From Vitellaria paradoxa (taxonomy: Eukaryota; Streptophyta; Magnoliopsida; Ericales; Sapotaceae), in the NCBI GenBank assembly GCA_019916065.1, contig CM034242.1:6878453-6942452 (forward strand): a stretch of 64,000 bases of DNA, read 5' to 3'. A model generated the notes under the pieces. That model made no database searches, was not told the DNA's origin, and was given only the letters and a program-made list of their open reading frames with translations. Both the position numbers and the translations under genes were made by a program. Positions 23,241 through 34,886 of this stretch are shown here, in pieces; position 1 is the first letter of the stretch, and each line of letters opens with the position of its first letter.

Positions 23241-25190
23241 TCAATCCTCATCTTCATGCAAGCTTCTAAGGTCGGAATGCCCAAATCTGGTGGCTGCAAA
23301 AACATATGAAGCAACAACAGCAACAAGGACACCGAGCACAAGCGCAAACAGCTGGGAGTTAGCAAGCAACTCGCCCCGGACTCGGCTATCCGATGAATGG
23401 CACACAATATCATCTTCCTTGAGCTGGCAACCGGACGGCATCATGGGGCCGTAGAGACTGAAGGCAGTCTGATAGAACCAGAGGCCTTGGAGTGTTATGG
23501 CAATGCCACTGCACAAATCAACCGGGAAGCTGGTTGGGAATAGTGCTCCAGCAACGACTGACAAAATGCACAGGCTTATTAGGAGAACGAGGATGACGTG
23601 GTAGTATCCCTCGAGGCCCTTGTGGGTGGTTGAGTGGAAGTAGAATAGAAGATACTCCGCACAGAATGCTGTGCCAGCAACCAAGCACAGTGCTCCTTCC
23701 GGCAGGGGAAGAAAGCTGAACAAGGGGGGGGGGGGGGGGATAGTGTTAGTGTTCCTGAAAATAGTTTCATCGCTAGCATTGTTCAGCTACAAAAGCTAAA
23801 TGGACAACATGTTTAGGTTTCTAACATGTGTGCTTGAGCTTTTTAACAAGAATTGGAAATGTGATGGATGGCATATTATATTTGTTCTACATTCCTGCGG
23901 GTGTGGAGTTATTTCCCTGATATTAATCTTAGCGTAGTTAATTTGCTTCTGAAGTTGCGCAGTTGTGTGACTCAAATGGTAAGACATGTTCCCAGGTACG
24001 TTAGGTTCATTACAAAGGGTAACTGCCTAGTGCAATAGTGCTTGTGGGTCCCCCCCCCCCCTTATTATTATTATTTTAATAAGGATTGCCTAAGAGCTCA
24101 CATATGTTACAATAGTCCACATAAAGGAAAATATTGATTTCTTCAGAGATTACATAGAATTTATGAAATTGAACTGATATTCTATTAGTAAGTTTACCCT
24201 AATATAAGTCATGACTACCATCAATATATTAGATCAGAGAGAACGGATAAAAGAGAACAATTCTAGCTAGAAATACTGACATTAAGTTGCCCATTATTTA
24301 AAACCAAGCTCTATTGGCTCTTCATGGGCTTGCATCTAAAAAATATCCAAGACAAAATTTCCATTTTCTTGCGATTGTTGGCAATTGTGAATTTTGCTGA
24401 AGAATAGAGTACTGAAAGCCACTAGTGTATTTGCATGAGTAAAATATAGTAATACCCAAAAACCTCATCAAACAGACCAAAAAGAATTCATATAGTGAGC
24501 CAGTTCTCATCCAATTTACAATGGCAACGCCTTACAACCAACCATTCCTTATTCAATTTTCCTTGGTTTCCTCCCCCTATACTGAAAAAAAAATGTAAAC
24601 AAACACTTCTGTAACAATATCACGGGCAATTCTGAAGTCAATCATTGTGATTTCAGTAGCGCAGATTTCTGAAGAGCCTTCTCAACATTTTACATCTCCA
24701 TCAGGATAAGAAATTTGCAGAAACATAAACCAAAGCAAGATCAAAGTTTTGTTCACCTAACTTTTCAACAATTTCAAGAAAAGAAAAAAAATTCACTTCA
24801 ATTGCACAGGGAAAAGGTTGGAATATGAGATGGGGGGACTGACCTGGTTTTCTCTGAGAACAGAGTGATGACACCAAAGATGAAGAACATGAGAAGCATT
24901 CCAGAGTGCTCAAAATTGTTCAAGTAAGTGGAGTTCAGAACGCCATTAACAAAGAACCTGAGGCGGGTAGCAACCAGAAGCTCTATGCACAAGTCAATAA
25001 AACCGCCAATCACTATAAGGTAAATCTCCAGGTACTTAAGTCTGCCATCAAAACCAGGCACAGGACTCCAAACCCTAACCCGAAATGATTTGGGATTTGA
25101 TACGTATCTGACGACAGAGCTCCAGATGTGCCACATCCCAACTAGAAGAAACAATGTCCCCGGTAGAATATGGCCTATGAAAGAGCCCAT
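23241..25190 (-). CDS. TMEM45/DUF716 family membrane protein, paralogue 1 (273 aa)
   Basis: Two exons in coding order, 25190-24844 and 23715-23241, with a 1.1-kb GT-AG intron splitting a serine codon; total 822 nt. About seven hydrophobic segments are visible: near residues 8-29, 55-74, 97-111 in exon 1, and four more in exon 2, interleaved with conserved polar patches such as [18 protein letters not shown] and LYGPMMP. This matches the DUF716 (TMEM45) family, an integral membrane family of poorly known function in plants. A close tandem paralogue lies 4 kb further on the same strand. The acceptor of its intron is preceded by a pure C16 tract. The C-terminus ends HEDED soon after the last membrane segment. 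The start is set by alignment with the paralogue (both begin MGSF). Confidence 0.9.
23724..23739 (-). repeat. C16 tract serving as the polypyrimidine tract
   Basis: On the coding strand sixteen C residues are followed by TTGTTCAG and the exon. The paralogue has a mixed pyrimidine tract ending in the same TTGTTCAG. Plant polypyrimidine tracts are normally U-rich. Confidence 0.75.
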
Positions 25191-25256
25191 CCCTCTCTCA
25201 AAACAACCAAACCCTCCCAGAATCTAAAATCTTCTTTCACACACTTTCTCAAAGCG

Positions 25257-25560
25257 ATTCCACCAAGCACATGAATGAATTTTTCCTGATAGCTACTTTT
25301 CTACACCCCAAATCACCCGGAGGATCCAAACCAACAAATGGGTTTTCCCTAAAGTACATATATTTTACACTTCAATTCTTAAATCCCACCAAGCAAATGA
25401 ATGAACCTTTTCTGATAGCCGCTTTTCTATCCAACCCCCTCTCAGAATCAACCAAACAAAGAAAAGGGCTTTTCCTATTAACTATACATATTATACTTAC
25501 AATAATTCTCTTCCTCTAAGAATCAACCAAACAAAGAAATGGGTTTTTCCTTACAAGTAT
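25257..25560. repeat. Degenerate tandem repeats in the leader of TMEM45-like paralogue 1
   Basis: 'ccaccaagcacatgaatgaa' at 25260 recurs as 'cccaccaagcaaatgaatga' at about 25386. 'agaatcaaccaaacaaagaaa' occurs at about 25445 and 25519, each followed by a 'gggcttttcct/gggtttttcct' block. Two to three partial copies of a unit of about 75-125 bp result. Confidence 0.6.
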
Positions 25561-27381
25561 ATGTTCTATACTTGTGGTAATTCTCCTTCAACTCTTCTCT
25601 CTTATCTAATAAAAAAATTTGCATAATAGATTGATGACTCTTTTTCTAGCTCACCCTCAATTAGTTCCTGTTCCACACAAAAATATATATATATATATAT
25701 ACTCTCAATCAATTTCTGTGGAAGCACTAAATGAGAAAGTCACAGTTTTGAATCAATGACAATTAAGCGAAGTTTCGTGCACTCTGTCAAAATTCCTACC
25801 ACAAAGAAAATGAAAATCATAGTTAGTTTGACTAAGAAAGCATAAAAAAAAAGCTCTATAATGGAAGCTTGGAAAAGTACCATTCGTTGGCAGCATCGTA
25901 AAGGTCAAACTGCACAGATCTGCGGTGCCATGAACATGTAGCAGTAGAGACTCTGTGCGGATTGTTTCATGTATGTACAGTGCGTGTATGTATAATATAT
26001 AGAGAGATATAGAGAAGGAAAAGATTCATGTGCTTACATTTGTGACTGATTCTCTCAGTGAAGAGTTCTGATTTTCGAATGATTAGGGTAAAAAGGCAAG
26101 GCTCTGAAATGGGATAATTGAAGAGAGAGAGAGAGAGAGAGAGAGAGTAGCGAGAGCATGTTACAGGTAGAGAAAAATGACTCTGACACGTAATTGTTTG
26201 GTTTTGGGGCCGTTTGGTGCAGTTGACACGTGTAACTATTTTTATATTAAAATTTGGTAAATTTTTGTCAAAAGATAGAAAATTAATAAAAATTAATAAA
26301 GTCGAAAAAAATAGTAAAAATTAAAACCAAAAGTTGATTTTATATTAATGGAAAAAATTGAAAAAAGTAGTAAAAATTAGTTTTCTTGATTACCAAACTT
26401 TACTATAAAAAGAATTTGTGATAATTAATTTAAAAAATTAAAGAAAAATAACTTCTAATAAGTTCACTGTTTTAATTTGATATATATTAAGTCCAACCAA
26501 AAGAGGGGAACATATACCTTGTGAATCATTACATTAAAATCGACAGTTAAAGTAAGTTTAAAATTATCATTTAAAATTTTTGAATTATTTTTGTTGTGAG
26601 TTATTCAATTTTAATCTCACAAAGTTAATATCAAAGTTAACATCACAAGTGACTTAAATGTCCCTTTTAATCAAGTTTGGAGCCCAATCGGTGTGTTTAT
26701 GTACCGGTGTAGTGCCCGTGCATAATAAGTGTAATTTTTTAATTGATCACTATAAGTAAGATCCAGTGTAATTTGTTCAAATCATCTGAACCCTTAAATA
26801 ATTATGTTTTTGATCAAAATTAATGGTCAAAAAATATATCAGCCACTGAGCCCGAACTCGTTTTAATCTCACAAAGTTGATATCAAGGGCTAACATCACA
26901 AGTGATTTAGGCCTCCCGGGGGTCCAACCACAAACCTCCATTATCTATGGACAACCAATCATACAATATACCTGTCATCTCAACGACCAATACCGCATTC
27001 GTCCCTTAACCCTTCGCCACACCAACACTGATCAATTTATGGGCCCGATTGCTAGTGAATATTGGATTTGATTGTAGATTATTGCGAATTGAATGGATTT
27101 TTTTAGTACGATTGAAATTAGCAACAATTCCTAGAAGTCATTTAAAAAAAATGTGGATGACTTGCATTTTCTGTGGGTTTGGAGAGCCAACGATAGAGAG
27201 AATAGCAACTCAAAGTTTTCAAAGAGAAAGCACTGATCTCGCTAATATTAAAGCGATCCCTGCATAAAAAACGGGGAGAACAGAGTACAACAAAACACTA
27301 GTGCAAACTTCAGAAATATACAATGCTGCTTTCTTACTTCGTCACTATCAAAGTTCGATCCACATTCTTAGCACAGCAGAT
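25561..27381. other. Upstream region of TMEM45-like paralogue 1
   Basis: It contains an AT repeat (25682-25700), a GA repeat (about 26120-26147) and AT-rich DNA. 'ttttaatctcacaaagtt(a/g)atatcaa' occurs at about 26610 and 26862, a short dispersed direct repeat. No gene is supported. Confidence 0.45.
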
Positions 27382-28432
27382 TTAATTGAGAACGTGAAGA
27401 CAGTCGCTATATATTTTCCAGTGAGTATTTGATTTAAGCTTCTGCATCTCAAAAAGAAACCTCGCTTGAGCTATCTTCTCACCTTCAAGAACTCTGAGCT
27501 GAGGTTTATCACACATCCTCATTTTTCCTTCCCGAGCAATTCTCCATTTCTGATTGGATGCCCTGCACCAAATGCAAAATGCACGCATGCCCACTTTCAA
27601 AAATTACAAATAAGTATGCTTCTTCCAATGAGTATTTCCATATAACACAGGTAGTTGCCACTTGGTAAACTTTTTCAAGTCCCTCGAGCCAACACCAGTT
27701 CAATCATCCAAGGCAAATGCATTAGAAGCCTGTAAAACCAAATGAGCGCCTTCAGGATGATGAGAAACAAAAATGTCGCATGTATTGGCCAAAATAAACA
27801 GATTAAAGAATAATTCAGGCCTGTAATGAGCCGTGGAAGCAAAAAGACAACAAAAATTTGAAACATTTTGACATAATGGCGACAAGCCCAACACAGTCCC
27901 TAGCAATATTTAAACCATTAATTGTTAAATTCATATAGGAAAAAAAAATTAAAAAAAAAATTAAAGCTAACTTATGCAAGTGCAGTTCGCAGGACTTCTG
28001 TACATGGTTTTGCACACCCTCTCTTTCTCAATCAGAGAGTAGATGAAACAAATCAAATGGATTTTCCCCAAACCCCGCAATAAGAGAGCATCATGCACTG
28101 GGTTAGCCTTTTAATGAAGAATTATTAGAACTATCCATATCTGTTTCATTTGTTGATTCTCAGGGATGAGGTTATCGTTAGGATCCTTCACAAATTGTAA
28201 GTGAAGCTCATCGGTTTTACTCCGTGGGCCATCTGCATGTCTCATCATGAAAGACTTCAAATTCATCACTGTGACGATGGAAATCAAATAATCTCCCTCT
28301 AGATTGGACAGAAGTGATTTTGCTATTTTTTCCATCCAAATTAATGGCCACTCTATAATTAAAATTTTTTAAGGTTTTACCCAAATGGTTTTGCCCCAAA
28401 ACACATAAATCCTTCAAAAGTGAACAAATCAC
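27382..28432 (-). pseudogene. Coding-like fragments, unrecognised, possible decayed or uncalled gene
   Basis: Several minus-strand open stretches have protein-like composition. They include 28380-28140 (with PRSKTDELHLQFVKDPNDN in one frame and a different good-looking frame over its first half), 27906-27700 (with HYRPELFFNLFILANTCDIF) and 27600-27382 (with LRVLEGEKIAQARFLFEMQK, ending in a stop at 27382). They are in different frames and interrupted. They could be exons of a real gene lying between the two TMEM45 paralogues, or a broken gene. I do not recognise the family and see no start or promoter. No function is assigned. Confidence 0.3.
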
Positions 28433-29077
28433 TCACACATGGTTTGAATGTTAAGTGTTGTTGTCGCTAGTTTTTTTATCCAAATTAGCATCCTCCATAA
28501 TTTGAACTTTTAATCTCAGGTTCGTATTTTATTATATAATGATTGATATGCCCTCAACACTTTTCTTTTATATCTTATTTTCTTCTCCCCTCCCTCTCTC
28601 TAAAACTACATTTAAAGTATTTCGGTATAGAGTACACAACACATTTTGTTAATATAAAGCTAATTACAAATGATTTAACGACTTATTATACATCAAATTG
28701 AACAGAGAGAACGAATTGCGTATAGTATTGTGTTATGTTCAGTTTAATTTAGCTTTAGAGATAGTGTTTGTTCGGAATATGATTTTTTTTTTAATTTTTT
28801 TATAAAGGGAAAGAGTGTGGGGAATATGTTAAATTTAGTTTCAGAGAGACATATGAAGAAGAAAAGATAGATAGATAGGAAAAATAAATAGAAGAAAATT
28901 TTTAAGGGCACAATAATAGTTTATATGTTGAAAAATAAAAAATAGCAATTCAAAATTCAAAATTTGAACAAATATCACACACAAATGGCTTCTAAGGGAG
29001 ACTCTGAACCAGTAGCAAAAGAAAAGAAGAAAGAAAGAAACATGAAAGGTGCAAAAACAAAAAGAGAGAGGATCAGT
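28433..29077. other. AT-rich intergenic DNA
   Basis: Nothing recognisable apart from the expected 3' flank of the second TMEM45-like gene. Confidence 0.4.
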
Positions 29078-32000
29078 TCAAACGAATGATATCTGAAGTA
29101 AAGATGCATAACCTACTTTAATCCGATCAAGCCGATCCTCAACCATGTGCAAGCTCCTAAGTTCAGAAGAATGCCCAAATCTTGAAGCTGCAAATACATA
29201 TAATAGTACAACTGCAACAAGGACACCAAACACTATGGCAAACATCTGGAAGTTAGCAAGTAACTCGCCCCGCACCTCATATTCCATTGAATGGCACGAG
29301 ATATCATCTTCCTTGAGCTTACAACCATCAGGCATCATAGGGCCATAGAGAGAGAATGCAGATTGATAGAACCAGAGGCCTTGGAGCATCATACCCATGC
29401 CCCTACACATATCAACAGGGAAGCTAGTTGGGAAGAGGGCTCCAGCGACACTGGATAAGATGCAAAGTGCTATTAGGAACACAAGGAGAAGGTGGTAGTA
29501 TCCCTGAAGGCCTTTGTGGGTGGTTGAATGGAAGTAGAACAGAAGATACTCTGCACAAAATGCTGTGGCCATAACCCAGCACAGAGCCCCTTCTGGTAGG
29601 GGAAGAAAGCTGAACAATGAAAATGAGTTAGCATTGACATTGAAAACAAAATAAACATCATAAGAATAGGACTCTACCATAAGAGGGTGAACTCTTGAGG
29701 TTTAGCCTTCATTACCCTGGATATTTTCAATTCAACCCAACTAACTTTTTCTCAACTAAGTTGTTTCCGTAGCATTGAGCATTATTATGTACAATATTCA
29801 GCCTTCATATTGTATGAGTAATGGTCCTAATGGCCCACCTTCACATTTCAAAAGAATGCAACAATAATCTATCTTTCAAAGCTCGTCACGGCATCATCGT
29901 GAGAACTTTCTAAAACAAAGTCCTATCCGGAATCTAATCCCGAAAGTGCAATTAGAGTCAAATGCCTTGCACCACCAGGCTTGCCATTTTTTAAAAAAAT
30001 TTTCATTTCATATATGTAACGGAATTACCAAATTAGAAGTATACGGGTTATGCTTTTCAAGTTTTAAGAAGTCCATTAAATCATCTCAACAGATATTTCA
30101 AAGTAGCTAGAATGAATGACCTACACTTCTTTTGTTTCTCTTCCTTGACTAAAATAAGATTCCAATTCGAAAATAAAATTGAAAAACAAAGGGTTCCCCT
30201 AATGCCTATAATCCTCATTAAATTTGCAAAAAGGGAAACAATAATTATTTCTATTGTGCAGCTATACGTTTGTAATTAAAATGGCCAACATAAAAAACAA
30301 CAAAAGAGTTGAGCAGATTACTTTTGCACGAACTGAAACAGTGCAAGAATTTGTTAGAAAACTATAGCTGCTATACATATCACATACTCAAATTGTTAGT
30401 TTTAACCCTGACTTCTCTAAGCTCTTTATAATTTTAAAGAGGGTGTGTGAGAGAAAAATTCCCTTGGGGTGTGTCTAGAGTGAGGATTTGGTGAGGGAAA
30501 AGAAAAAAAAAAAAAAAGAGGAAAGAGGTAAGGAAAAGAGGAAGGAAATATGAAATCCAAAGTAAATATCCTTATCCAAATAGATTAAAAAATTATATAA
30601 TAAAATTAAAGACATTTATCAATATATTAGTTTTCAATTTTATTAATTTTAATTTCTTAAATTTCATGCATTTTTCCTTCCATTTTCCATCACAATTCAA
30701 ACAGGAGAAAGGATTTTGAATTTTTTTTTTTTACTTACCAAAAAAAAAAAAGGAAAGGCAACCTACAAAAAACAAAGGGCACTCTAAAACATGTGACCAT
30801 TTTTTACCACTTGGAACCCAAAATAACTCCTGTCCTATCTCCCACATTCAATCAAGTCATTGCATAATTATTATTTTTTAAATAAAAGAAAAAAAAATAA
30901 CTAAATTAACATATTAAAGATCATAGATTACAAGAACAATTATAGCACAGTAATTACTAGGAGATGCTTTCCATTCTGAATTTCCTAATTACTAGCAGAA
31001 GCTTCCCCCTATAAAATCCCAAAGAAATTGGTTTACACACATTTTGATAACATGGAGATGCCAAAGTTTGTTAAAGAACATGCTTTGAATTGCCAAGAAG
31101 CCCCAAGAAAATACATCAGAAAGAACTCAAAACAAAAAATGTAGAATTGATAAGCTAAGTTGTCCATTGGCCTACCTATTGCTCAGAGCTTAGCCTATGA
31201 CCACAGGCAGATTGACTAAGGGCAATTGCCTCCCACTAATTTGGAAAACTACACCAAGATTTTATTTATTTTGCTCTCATTTCTTTATAAATTTTACTTT
31301 TATCTCATTGTTAATAAGCTTTTGTCCTCATTGTTCTTTTACTTTTGTCTCAATTTACCTTAAAAAAATAATTTTACCCCCATTAATTACAAATCATGAG
31401 TCCGCCCTTGCCTATGACTAAGAATATGTCCCTATAGTTTCTTTTTTATTATTTTTTTAACCTTAATGTAGTAGATATGGCATCATTTTAATGTTGTAGA
31501 TATGGAATCGACATACTCCATCAAAAGGAAAATATTAACTTCTTGAAGACTCGTGGAACCTGAATTTATGGCACCTGTCCAAAGTCAATATGAAAGTTAA
31601 CATGTATACCATCAACCATGACCACCAACACTAGAACAGATATCTCGCAGTGTAAAATGAGTCCCAAAACCAAATTTGACAAGAATTGACTAACATTAGA
31701 ACCAAGTGCCATTTGTTATTGATAAGGTTGCGTCTAGAGGAAATTGAGGCACAATTTCCAGTAGTGATTTCCTTCATGATAATTATGACTTTAAAGAACA
31801 ATAAAGCACTACATGGCATTCCATCAGATCTGATCATAATTGCGAAGTAAACTAGGTAGGGCAAAAAACTAAGAAAAGCCAAAAGCATTTCCAAAGAAAG
31901 ATCAGTAAAAATGGAACAAAATATGCAAGTTTCTTTGCATCACTTTCAGACCCTTCCACAGCCTAATCATTTTCCTTGGTTTTCCCTTTGCAGGATAACA

Positions 32001-32725
32001 AAAATTTTAGACAAATACTTCTGCAATCATTATCCTGGGCAATTCTGAGAACGCTCACTGACCTGTCCACATTCCAGATCCCCATACAATTTAAGCCTAA
32101 AATTCGTGAATAAATTTCCATTATAACATAGAATGAAAAAAATTATTCAAAACAAAATTATTCAAAACACATTTTTTCTTGTGCAAATTTTTCTTCTGTT
32201 TTAGCTTCTCAAATATTAAGATCTCAACTTAAGCAAGCTAAAGTGGTATTAGTCAAAGCAGTGCACACACACACAGAGTATAACAAACTCCAAAAATAAA
32301 GTCAAGCATCCAATATTTTTACAAAGACGAACAAACCATGAATGAACATTCTGAAGCAATGATTTTTTTTTTACTGACCTGGTTTTTTCTGAGAAAAGAG
32401 CAATGAGGCCAAAGATGAAGAACATGAGAAGCATTCCACCGTGCTCAAAGAGGTTCATGTAAGAAGGGTTCAAGACGCCATTGACGAAGAACTTGAGATG
32501 GGTCGAATAGAAAAGCTCAATGCACATATCAATGAAAGCACCAATGGCTACAATATAAAGCTCCAAGTACTTGAGCTGACCATCAAAACCCGGAACAGGG
32601 TGCCACATCCTTACCCGAAACGATTTGGGGTTCGACACATAGCGGACCATAGAGCTCCAAACATGCCATAGCCCAACCACAAGAAACAATGTCCCTGGAA
32701 TCAGCCGCCCCATGAAAGAACCCAT
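29078..32725 (-). CDS. TMEM45/DUF716 family membrane protein, paralogue 2 (292 aa)
   Basis: Two exons in coding order, 32725-32379 (347 nt, the same length as in paralogue 1) and 29609-29078; total 879 nt. The intron position and phase are identical to the neighbour but the intron is 2.8 kb. The protein has the same seven hydrophobic segments and shared motifs ([28 protein letters not shown]). It differs at the C-terminus: after [11 protein letters not shown] the frame runs on for about 20 residues to a stop at 29078. This may be a natural extension or the result of a lost stop. The upstream in-frame extension to 32836 is rejected because paralogue 1 starts at the same MGSF and the extra part translates an AT repeat. 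The pair arose by tandem duplication. Confidence 0.9.
29870..29990 (-). mobile_element. Possible degenerate SINE in intron of TMEM45-like paralogue 2
   Basis: On the minus strand 'ggcaagcctggtggtgcaagg' resembles a tRNA-type A-box region and 'gggattagattcc' about 30-40 bases on resembles a B-box. No target-site duplication could be matched. Confidence 0.35.
31202..31409. mobile_element. Short insertion with 9-bp target-site duplication
   Basis: A 208-bp non-coding insert is flanked by identical GCCTATGAC at 31193-31201 and 31410-31418. Its ends (CACAGGCAG... and ...TCCGCCCTT) do not form obvious inverted repeats. A 9-bp duplication is usual for Mutator-like MITEs, but the class is unproven. 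It sits in the intron of TMEM45-like paralogue 2. Confidence 0.55.
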
Positions 32726-34138
32726 CTCTCTTTCTCTCTCGCCCAACAAACCCAGATATATATATATATATATATAGAACTGGGGCAATAATGATGTAAC
32801 AAAATAGAACTCAAACCTTGTCTTGGAATCAACCAATTACTTTGTAACGAAGCGGGTTGAACTTTCTTGAATCATACTTCTGGTAGTTAGTTTGGTGTAG
32901 CTTTCGAAGGCTCCGGACGATTCGCGCAGTTAATTTTCTTCTAGTAGGAAGTCCAAATCACAACAAATTCAGCACAAAGAACACCCGCAAACTCAATCAT
33001 GGAAGCTCGAAAATGACCTCTCAATGGAATGGGCAGAAATGGAGCTAGAAATTGCGTGAGGATCTCACAAAGCAATCATTGAAACGACCAAACCAACAAT
33101 GCTTGCAAGTGACAACAACCCAAAGTTGTAAATAAATAATCAAACAATTTCAAAGTTAAAATTTAAATAGAATTATATATATTTTAGCAAAAATATTCCA
33201 ACTCTATCACCTCATTTTAAAATGCTAAAAAAAAGTAAATTTTAAAAATTATGAGTTATAATTTTTTTTAAATGAAAGCTTTGGATTAATAATTTTTATT
33301 CTAATAAATTAAAAAATTTTAAATTATGTATGCATACATTTTTATTACACTTCAATTGTACTTTATGTAAAAACAAATTACACACGATACAAAAATTAAT
33401 TGTAAGCAAAATCCAATTACACCTAATGTAGAACTAGTTGCATCTAGTATAGAAATCAATTTAATAGAAATGAAAAGTTCGTGTATTTCAAATTTTAAAT
33501 TTTTATGTAATTAAAATCAATTTTTCAACATAAAATTTCCTTTTCTTAAAATTTTTTGTAAAAGTTTATGAATTTAAAATCTTAATTTTCAAAGTTCATT
33601 TTTTAGTATTTTAAAAATTGGGCTCACAAAAAAGAAATATTTTTATTTATTCTCTTGTTAATTTTTGAAGGAAAAAGTTTTATTTGATTTAACTAATAAA
33701 CTTAATAGGTGAGCTTGTGCTTTATTTGGAAATGGCTCTTTAGAGCTTATTCTTTTTTGTTTTTGTGACTTTTTTTTCCAGTGAAAAATTACTTATTTTT
33801 ATTTTGAGGTTGGTAGGATGATTATATATTTTAACAAAAAAAAAAAATTAAAGATGAAAATGAATAAATAATACAAAAACAAAAGGCAACTCAAATAAAA
33901 ATAATTTTTAAATTAAAAAATGAGCACAAAATATTTTATAATTCTTTTTTTTTTTTTTTTTGTGAATGATTAGATTAAGCTTCTTTACATTAAAATTGTT
34001 TTACAGTAGATTGGCGGAAAAAATAATTTGCAGATTAAACAAGGAAGCCATTTTTTACAGAATCACTGTCCTTTGACCCCACTACTACAATTCATCTCCC
34101 CACATTGAAAGAATTGAAATGGTCCACTGACCCACCAG
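32726..34138. other. Intergenic DNA, upstream of TMEM45-like paralogue 2
   Basis: The leader and promoter of the paralogue lie at its left, with an AT repeat at about 32757-32775. The rest is AT-rich with poly-A/T runs. No gene is seen. Confidence 0.45.
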
Positions 34139-34372
34139 TCACATTTCCTTCCTCTGCCTTATTTTTTTAAAATTCGATTTGAAACTTTCCCCAAAGAAAT
34201 CACTCCCCAATGAAACAACATGCCTCCTGTCCTGTCTCATGAAGCAAGCTTCAAGAACTCTTCTATACCCGTCACCAAACACAACATCAACCGAACAGAG
34301 CTTACCATTTGATGCTCGTGCAGCAAAATATGGAATTTCATCACAAATAAAAATGAATAAAACATAAAACAA
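34139..34372 (-). other. Coding-like stretch, unrecognised
   Basis: A minus-strand open frame of 77 codons contains a protein-like segment (for example RASNGKLCSVDVVFGDGY) and ends in a Lys/Arg-rich tail. I do not recognise the family. It lies 0.5 kb past the 3' end of RPA2 on the same strand, so it could be a separate small exon or a gene fragment. No function is proposed. Confidence 0.25.
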
Positions 34373-34886
34373 AAATGTTAGGAAACTAGATTTGAGACCA
34401 TTTTCAACCCTTCCAAGCTCAGTCTCAGTGACTAAGAGGACTAATAAGTCAACTTTCCGAGGTATATCCTATTATAAAATAGTAGGAAAATAAAGACATT
34501 TTTTTGGGGGGTGGGGGGGTGGGGTGGGTTTGTCACTCTGCCAGGGGAAAAAGTATTCCACTCGACCGTTGTTGAAAAATGACTCACTGTGATTTAACGA
34601 CCTCATTCATTAGGCATACTTAAAATTACAACAGCAGTCATTCCATGTGAAGATCACTTGCAAACATTAAAGTTGGAAGTACCACAAGCAGATAGACAAA
34701 GGAAATATAGTTTCAGTCACTAGTGTATAGAGTTCACAATAGACTAGGAAACAAATATCTTATATATACATTGTTTAGATTGGACACAAAAGGGACAATC
34801 CATGCCAAAAAGTTGAAATTGCGGTGGATGTTGTATACTCAATCCCAGTGCCCTCACTTTCCCAGGCTAAAAATTCTTGGATAAAA

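Noticed and set aside
32726..32836. Longer start for TMEM45-like paralogue 2 (in-frame extension upstream of MGSF)
   Set aside because: The extra residues translate an AT repeat and leader sequence, and paralogue 1 begins at the same MGSF.
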